Of a stretch of DNA of 64,000 nt, positions 58,500 through 64,000 are shown piece after piece. The position numbers were made by a program, and so were the translations under genes. Each line of letters starts with the position of its first letter. The stretch's first letter is position 1. The notes below the pieces were generated by a model. That model did no database searches. It saw only the letters and a program-made list of their open reading frames with translations, and was not told the origin of the DNA. Source of the DNA: Zhengitettix transpicula (taxonomy: Eukaryota > Arthropoda > Insecta > Orthoptera > Tetrigidae); assembly GCA_037074705.1 (NCBI GenBank), contig CM073593.1, forward strand, positions 9,987,001-10,051,000, in the 5' to 3' direction.

Positions 58500-59728
58500 A
58501 ATTAGGCTTAAATATTTCTGAGTTATATTTGATCAAATTATTCAAATGTATTATGATATAGATGTTGTTGGTAGAAGGATAGGGTATTTATATAGAGTAA
58601 TAAAATTTTTAACGAAATAATCCAAAACTGTAATTTATTAATTGTACTAGCAGGGTTCCCAGCGTTGCCTGCGTTGTCACACATCCATAACCCCCGATTT
58701 TACTCCAATCTCGGTTGATTTTGCGATATTTTTATGTAACGGGTTCGACCCCTATCCTTAAATGTGCTCACCTCCAATGCCGAAAGGGTTTGAAATTATA
58801 CAAAATCTATATTCGTAGAAATACAATCAATTTCATTGTCCCAGACAAATATTTATTCGACAAAAATATAGAAAGTTTAACAAGTTTGAAACTTTCCATC
58901 CCCAGACCACCCCAGAACCTAGAGGTTGGCAAGTTGAATGCCAGAATAAAACTTTGTGACATCCTTAATCCCGGATTCGACTCCAACCTCAATAGTTTTT
59001 GTGTTATTTTTACGTATTACCACGTAAGGATGCTCCTCTTCAAAGTCCGTAAGGGGTTAAAATTATACACAGGCTGAAATATCAGCCATTTTACCATGTT
59101 TGAATATTTCCAGTCCCGTCCACCCCCGTTCCTGGGGGTAGTAGACATGTCACACCCACAAAGGTTTGGTTTCCTGGTCGAAAATAACTCGTGTGTGAAA
59201 TTTGCTTCACGGGTGTAGATTTGTATAAGGAACATACAAACGAACACTCTATTTTATTTATTAGAAGGTTATACGTCCAATGTTCAATTACTGTTGCTCT
59301 GTTTTGTATGGTGCATCTAATGAATACCTTGACAGATTTAAAAATTTGCAACTATTTTATCTGGGAATAAAATATTTAATGTAACAGTAATTCTAAGAGA
59401 AATGTGATGGTTAATTCGATGATATTTTTGTATAAATGTATAAATAATTTGTTGCCGTAGTATTTAATTAATTATTTATCATATAGAAGTATTATAGGAA
59501 CCCGTACAATAGAACTAGGGCTAGCTTAGGTTTAAAACAAAACATTATATTTATTAATAAAAGAATTTAACCAGTTGCCAATACAAATTAGGCAATGTGA
59601 TTCCATTAATAAGTTTAAGAATAGTGTTTTTAAACATTTAAGTTTACTAAATGTAAATTTGTGAAAAAGTGGAGATTGTAGAATTGTGTAGCATTTTGCT
59701 AAATAAATTTATTATTATTATTATTAAA
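58500..59728 (+). pseudogene. CR1-like LINE reverse transcriptase C-terminus, interrupted by a repeat
   Basis: 58500-58640 reads YDIDVVGRRIGYLYRVIKFL then TK, a stop and SKTVIY, the segment after the catalytic domain in CR1-type LINEs. After the repeat inserted at 58647-59271, the frame continues RPMFNYCCSVLYGASNEYL then DRFKNLQ, matching PxFNYCxxVLYxAxxxxLxRLQxLQ. Near 59480-59660 follow TRASLGLK and LPIQIRQCDSINKFKNSVFK, the C-terminal wording of these proteins, then a stop and an (ATT)n tail at about 59708-59728. Stops and deletions are frequent. The 3' end looks genuine, the 5' end is truncated. Confidence 0.75.
58647..59271 (+). repeat. modular CTAGCTG-ended repeat, full length, nested in a LINE
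   Basis: Begins CTAGCAGGGTTCCCAGCGTT and ends ...GGTGTAGATTTGTATAAGG, AACATACAAACG, TTATTTATTAGAAGGTTA. TA lies on both sides (58645-58646 and 59272-59273). It contains two modules about 284 bp apart: CATCCATAACCCCCGATTTT at 58682 and CATCCTTAATCCCGGATTCG at 58961. Excising it rejoins the LINE reading frame. The 120-codon frame 58715-59077 runs across both modules and is an artefact. Confidence 0.75.
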
Positions 59729-60419
59729 TTTATGTACACAGTAAAATTTATTAAATGTATTAGTACATGTTTTTAATATTTCGATACTTCATTTCGCCCC
59801 GAGGTCTTCACTAAAACAAAGTTAAAATATACACAAACATTAGTTACAATATTACGACGGCCCCAAACTATAAATTAAATAATTAAATTTTCCTCAGTTA
59901 TCATGAACATCACGTCAATGTAGGTCATAACCTCGACAAATTATACTTCCCTCCTTTTTTTTATGTCCGACTTTATCTTCTAAATGGGCTATTATGCGAA
60001 AAAAAATTAAATTCATTACTCTCGTTTTTTTTAACTCCGTATCTTTTCCTATGCAAATTTCTGTTCATGAATTTTAATTGAAATATTCGCTGGAATAAGA
60101 GTGGAGCTCAGTACGACCTAATAAATGGTGCTCATTTAACGAACTTAACAACGGATTATTACTTGGCACCAATAAAAAGTCGAAGTAATTTTATAAATGT
60201 ACGCGAAATTTGAAATATTAATTTTGGAATAGTAACGACTTCAAATGCAGCAGTGGCTTCCTCCGAAACCGTGATTTATACTCTAAAATGTTAAAATGTC
60301 AACATTATCAATATATTTGTAAAATTTCAGAGAAGTTGAAGTGTTGCCCAATGTTCTTTACGACATGAACATTCCAATAAATTGGTCGTTTTTCATACTT
60401 CAGATTTGATCACTCACTT
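59729..60419. other. no gene recognised
   Basis: AT-rich, nothing identified. Confidence 0.4.
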
Positions 60420-60626
60420 TTACACTTTTACGTCATCTTGAAGTTCATCTTTCTGAGCGATATCATTTATTAATAATTCCTAAGTATTTTTTCTTACTGT
60501 ACTAATATTTAAATCTTCCTTAAAATTCTTGGATATTTCTTTTTTAAGCACCCTAATTGAGGCTTCAACTTCGTTTATTAATTCACAGAGTCCTTTGTAC
60601 TATTCTATCCCTCGACAATCATCACA
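60420..60626 (-). pseudogene. possible LINE ORF1 coiled-coil fragment
   Basis: In one minus-strand frame: CDDCRGIE, stop, YKGLCELINEVEASIRVLKK, EISKNFKEDLNISTVRKN, stop, ELLINDIAQKDELQDDVKV. Heptad-like hydrophobic spacing and charge pattern fit a coiled coil. A CxxC just before it, and CPVWSDACDRF on an overlapping frame near 60750, hint at a zinc or PHD-type finger. That order (finger then coiled coil) occurs in ORF1 of CR1/Jockey-type LINEs. Two stops interrupt it. The assignment is inference from composition, not from a diagnostic motif. Confidence 0.35.
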
Positions 60627-60973
60627 CTTCTGCATGAATTAGCAAATTTTCATGTTCTGATCCCTTTTGGTTACATAGAATTGAAAAGAATCTTAAACTC
60701 AGGAATATTGAGAAGCGATCACAAGCATCAGACCACACAGGGCATGTGTAAGTTGAATCAAAGTATGAGAATGGAAAAAATATAAAATGTAGATGAGCCG
60801 CATTAGGTTTAATGGATGGAGGAATTTGGGACTGTACAATTTTCAACCTTTACATTTAATATAATATTTCATTCCTACTGACGGAGTACACAGTTCAATT
60901 CTGGAGATTTTTTTTGCAGCTGAATGTATTTTTGCGACAATGTATGGTTTACTTTCTTCAACATTATAATTGA

Positions 60974-61640
60974 CTAGCTGCGTTTCCGGCGTTGCCCTTG
61001 TTGTCATAATTAAACTCGGCGAAATCCAGAACCCTGGATTTGACTCCAATCTCGATTGTTTTCCCTTTATTTTTATGTAAGGCCCCTCCACACACATCCC
61101 TAAGGGCGCTCCCCTCCTATGATGAAAGGGGTAAATTAATAAACAACTAACATTGGGAGCAATACTATCAAACTCAATATCGGCCGTATTTGTGTGTTTG
61201 AAAATTTCCACCTCCGTCCACCCCCGCCCCTGGGGGGTTAAACGGCAAGTTGAATGTCATGATTACACTTAATGGCACCCATAATCCTGACTTTGGCCTC
61301 AATCTCGGTTATTTTCGGGATATTATCTTGTAACGACCGACGCTCCTCTCCTTAAGGGTACTCCATTTCAATGCCGAAAGGGGTTGAAATTATACACAGA
61401 AAACATCGGTAGAAAAATTATCAATCTCGTTGTCCTCGGAAAAATATTTATGCGACGAAAATATTGTGCGTTTTAGCAAGTTTAAAAATTATCAACCACG
61501 TCCGCCCCCGACCCTGGGGGCGGTAGACGTGTCTTGTTCCTGGTTGCAAAGAACAACGTGTAAGAATTTTGGTGAAATTTGCTCCACCGGTGTATATTTG
61601 TATGCGGAACATGCACACATTCATTCATACATACAAACAC
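60974..61640 (+). repeat. modular CTAGCTG-ended repeat, near full length, two modules
   Basis: Begins ACTAGCTGCGTTTCCGGCG followed by TTGCCC and ends TGTATATTTGTATGCGGAAC followed by ATGCACACATTCATTCATAC. The first module begins near 61028 (CCAGAACCCTGGATTTGACT) and the second near 61270 (CCATAATCCTGACTTTGGCC). Each has a C-rich CACCCCC/CGCCCC block and a GCCGAAAGGGGTTGAAATT or equivalent segment. It ends just before a Penelope-like fragment. Confidence 0.7.
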
Positions 61641-61669
61641 TATTTTTGTGTTACGGAGAAAAATTTTGA

Positions 61670-61860
61670 GTTTTGTCAAGTGACGAGTGCAGTTGTGTCG
61701 CTCTAGGCTCTTCTTAGCACCTGAAGAAAGGCACAAGGATCCCGGAAACGTCGTGTGGTATTTATATTATCACTTATTTTGTCTGTATATAGCTATCTTT
61801 TTATTATTAATTTTTTTGAAACAGACGTAATTTTTTTCATTTTAACTCATTTTTATTTAT
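61670..61860 (+). pseudogene. Penelope-like element fragment
   Basis: Reads RLFLAPEERHKDPGNVVWYL then YYHLFCLYIAIFLL, nearly the same as RLFLAPEERDKDPRHVVWNL then HYYIFCLYLNIFLI on the opposite strand at 63240-63360, which leads into a GIY-YIG domain. The DNA contains CTGAAGA (61721), a GG/CC hairpin and GAAACG (61745-61750), the hairpin motif common in these elements. Homology ends near 61860. Inactive. Confidence 0.6.
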
Positions 61861-62939
61861 TATATAACAATAGATTATTTAAATTATTATTTACATTTTT
61901 TGAGGCGTTAGAAAAACTGTAATAATATTAATTATATTTCGCGGACCACTCAATAATTTTCCTACGTACCATCGGTTGAGAAAGGCTGCGCTAGACAACT
62001 AAACTTAAATATCAATTTATCTCCTGAGTGACCCCCTGAATGTGGACGTGATACTAATCTCGGTAATCTGCGTAATTCCCCAAGCTGATGAAGATATAAA
62101 TAGACTTTGTTTCTAATAGTAGTTCTAATAGTGAAAGGGAACAATTTAAGAAGTAATAATTCGAACTGCTAGTTGTGTTAATGTTTTAATAATACAATTT
62201 TTTTAGTAGAAAATATCAGGAAAAATAATCAAAATTACTTAAATTTCACTAAAAAAATGCTGTTGTGAAAGTTTTATCCACTTCTCTGTGTTAAAAGGGC
62301 AAACTGCAGCAGCCTCCAGCTTTATTTAGCAGCTGTGTGTAAAGCATGGCTCTGTAGATCCTAAATCACTGGCAGCTGTGTTCTCCGTCCAAATCAGGGA
62401 GGCAGGAGGCGTCAAACGAAGACAATTTAAGCACCAAATTCACACGCGAGAAGAATAGCGAGCCGCCTATTTTAGATGCACTTAAAATCTCATTTTTAAC
62501 ACATAAATATAAAACAATACTAGATCTTTGTTTTTGATAAATAATTCTACAAATTTTCTGTACATTAGCATTTTGAAGAACCCTTAAATTTAATTTTCAA
62601 TGTTCTTGAGATTTGATTTTACCAGTGAAGTACCACAGCAAGAAGAGAGTAATCGTGATTTAAGAAGCTTCGTTATATGTCCCAAAAAGACTATTAGGAA
62701 CTGTACTTTCTCCAGTAAGAAATGTAACAACAAGGGAAGGTTACATTAACTAATTGAAATATAATTACCGTGTGTAAGACAATAACACAAGAAATTAATG
62801 GCTACGAGAAACATAAATTAATTTTGAGCAATATAATATGAAATTTGAAGACGTTTCGATCAACTGTTGTGATCTTTGTTAATACTAGAACCAGACTGAA
62901 GTGATATAGCCACAACTACAAAGAATGTGATTAAAAGAT
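61861..62939. other. no gene; GC-richer patch 62290-62470
   Basis: The patch contains repeated CAGCTG boxes (near 62331 and 62373) and no coding domain. Confidence 0.4.
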
Positions 62940-63428
62940 TTAGATTAGCATATATTATTTAACATACCATCATAAAAACAATTTAAATGAGAAGTGTCCT
63001 GTGTAAAATTTTTAAAAAAATTGTTGGTCTTAACATGTAACATTTCTGAAAATAACCGTTTATTAAAATTAGTTTTCTTATCTATAATAATAATTTTATC
63101 AAAATTGAAAGAATGATTAAGATGTAAACAATGTTTTCTAAGGGGAGAATATCTATAAGTTTTATCTTCCTTAATTCTAGTTAACAAAGATCACTTGGTC
63201 AGGCCGATATAACAATTTGAGCAATTGAAATGAAAAATTTCCATCTGACTGAAATTTAATAATAAGAAAGATATTCAAATACAGACAAAAGATGTAATAA
63301 TGTAAATTCCACACAACGTGTCTGGGATCCTTGTCCCTTTCTTCAGGTGCTAAGAAGAGCCTTTTTTTTATACTTTTTAACGAGGATAGGAGAAAAATCT
63401 TCAAAAAGACACCGGCAGCAGTGCACAC
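62940..63428 (-). pseudogene. Penelope-like GIY-YIG endonuclease fragment
   Basis: Minus strand, two frames. 63428-63177 carries LFLAPEERDKDPRHVVWNL and then a hydrophobic stretch. A shifted frame gives CSNCYIGLTK (63194-63223), the YIG motif of GIY-YIG nucleases with its preceding Cys pair. 63187-62945 continues LRKHCLHLNHSFNFDKIII and then KRLFSEMLHVKTN, which matches the H...HxFDF...ILDxExNxxKRLxSEMxxIK tail of Penelope-like endonucleases. Conserved His, Glu and Asn positions are visible. The reverse transcriptase part is missing upstream. One frameshift and one stop (after GLTK) disable it. Confidence 0.8.
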
Positions 63429-63479
63429 TACACAGTTGTGTAGGATTTTACCCTCTAAAAATCACCTCCCTTTCCATCG

Positions 63480-64000
63480 ATGAGCAATTATTGCTTCCTA
63501 CGGAACTGCAATTAAGTATTACTTCGTAGGAAGCGGTCTTAGCTGTGGCTCTTCCTCCTAATTATGGACTATTCTCCTTTCCAACTTTACGTGGCTCCTT
63601 TATAACCATAGCGGCGTGTTTGCTGATCGCTTTCTACTAATCTGCTGATTCCAGCATCATAGAAACCAGACAGGCTGGTGCTATTTCAATCTTTACTTCG
63701 TCTCTACGAATTTTTATTATATTTTAAGAGTGAGGGCATTTGAGAAAAGCTTGTTCTACGTCTTCCTCCTCCTTACCACAGTTCAAGCACATGGGGCTGT
63801 CCCCTATATTGAACCTATAGAGATATTTACGAATATATCCATGCCCTGTCATGAGTTGAGTTAGATAATAATCTAACTCTCCATGTTTTCTCCTTGCCTA
63901 CGTTGGGATGTGAGGAATGAGGCGGTTCGTCCATCGTCCCTATGTGGACTCTATCCACCGACGTCGCCACTCCCTTCCTGTGTTTTTTATTCCTTCTGAT
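63480..64000 (-). pseudogene. RNase H-type LINE C-terminus (R1/LOA/I group), cut by the window edge
   Basis: From the right edge on the minus strand, in one frame with two stops: REWRRRWIEST, stop, GRWTNRLIPHIPT, stop, then YYLTQLMTGHGYIRKYLYRF, NIGDSPMCLNCGKEEDVEQA and FLKCPHS. This is the WxxRWxxSxxGRWTxRLIP...TGHGxFxxYLxRF...CxxC region of R1/LOA-type LINEs, with Gln in place of the usual His of the zinc knuckle. Downstream pieces in other frames (IAPACLVSMMLES) fit the extreme C-terminus. The upstream part lies beyond the window. Confidence 0.75.

Noticed and set aside
58715..59077. 120-codon open frame on +
   Set aside because: Runs through two modules of a non-coding repeat inserted in a LINE.

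Overview
This window is AT-rich, repeat-dominated eukaryotic DNA with no recognisable host gene, rRNA or true tRNA gene. No open reading frame looks like a host exon. The transposon mix (mariner, Jockey-, CR1-, RTE- and RNase H-type non-LTR elements, Penelope-like elements, tRNA-derived SINEs) fits a large insect or other arthropod genome. A polyneopteran such as a cockroach or stick insect is possible, but the taxon is a guess. The window is best read as an intergenic stretch or a giant intron.

The main structure is a family of about a dozen solo-LTR-like elements (0.66 to 1.1 kb, TGTA...TACA ends) at 509-1317, 3776-4758, 4767-5718, 5734-~6480, 21399-22267, 30741-31403, 35396-36057, 36168-37072, 37109-38032, 45030-46011, 47727-48679 and 53284-54375, with a fragment near 56225-56380. 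Eight are flanked on both sides by ATAT, and most sit inside (TA)n microsatellites, so the family appears to home on TA arrays. In five copies the last 60 to 64 bp after an internal ATTACA carry a block resembling a tRNA-Lys primer-binding site, as if the LTR had been extended by leader sequence plus a second copy of its own end.

Region by region. 0-2.8 kb: LTR, LINE 3' tail and two mariner ends in inverted orientation. 3.7-6.5 kb: three LTRs in a row. 7.4-10.4 kb: a LINE reverse-transcriptase fragment, a dispersed ~500 bp repeat and a 273-codon RNase H open frame. 13.7-19.2 kb: a ~570 bp dispersed repeat (second copy at 42.9 kb), a SINE, a mariner and a LINE fragment. 20-30 kb: modular CTAGCTG-ended repeats and a LTR. 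30.1-32.2 kb: a Jockey-type LINE split by a LTR at its catalytic Asp-Asp motif. 35.3-38.1 kb: one microsatellite cut by three LTRs. 44 kb: RTE C-terminus. 55.3-56.1 kb: a palindrome-rich DNA transposon holding the N-terminal zinc-binding part of a KRBA2/Ginger-like integrase. 57-61.6 kb: more modular repeats, one nested in a CR1-like LINE. 61.7-64 kb: Penelope-like fragments and the end of an RNase H-type LINE.

The strongest candidates for something under-described are the TA-array-targeting LTR family with its primer-binding-site tail, the palindromic integrase transposon at 55.3 kb, and the modular repeat carrying a ~28 bp minisatellite. Coordinates of decayed repeats are approximate. All family assignments come from reading motifs by eye, not from database searches.
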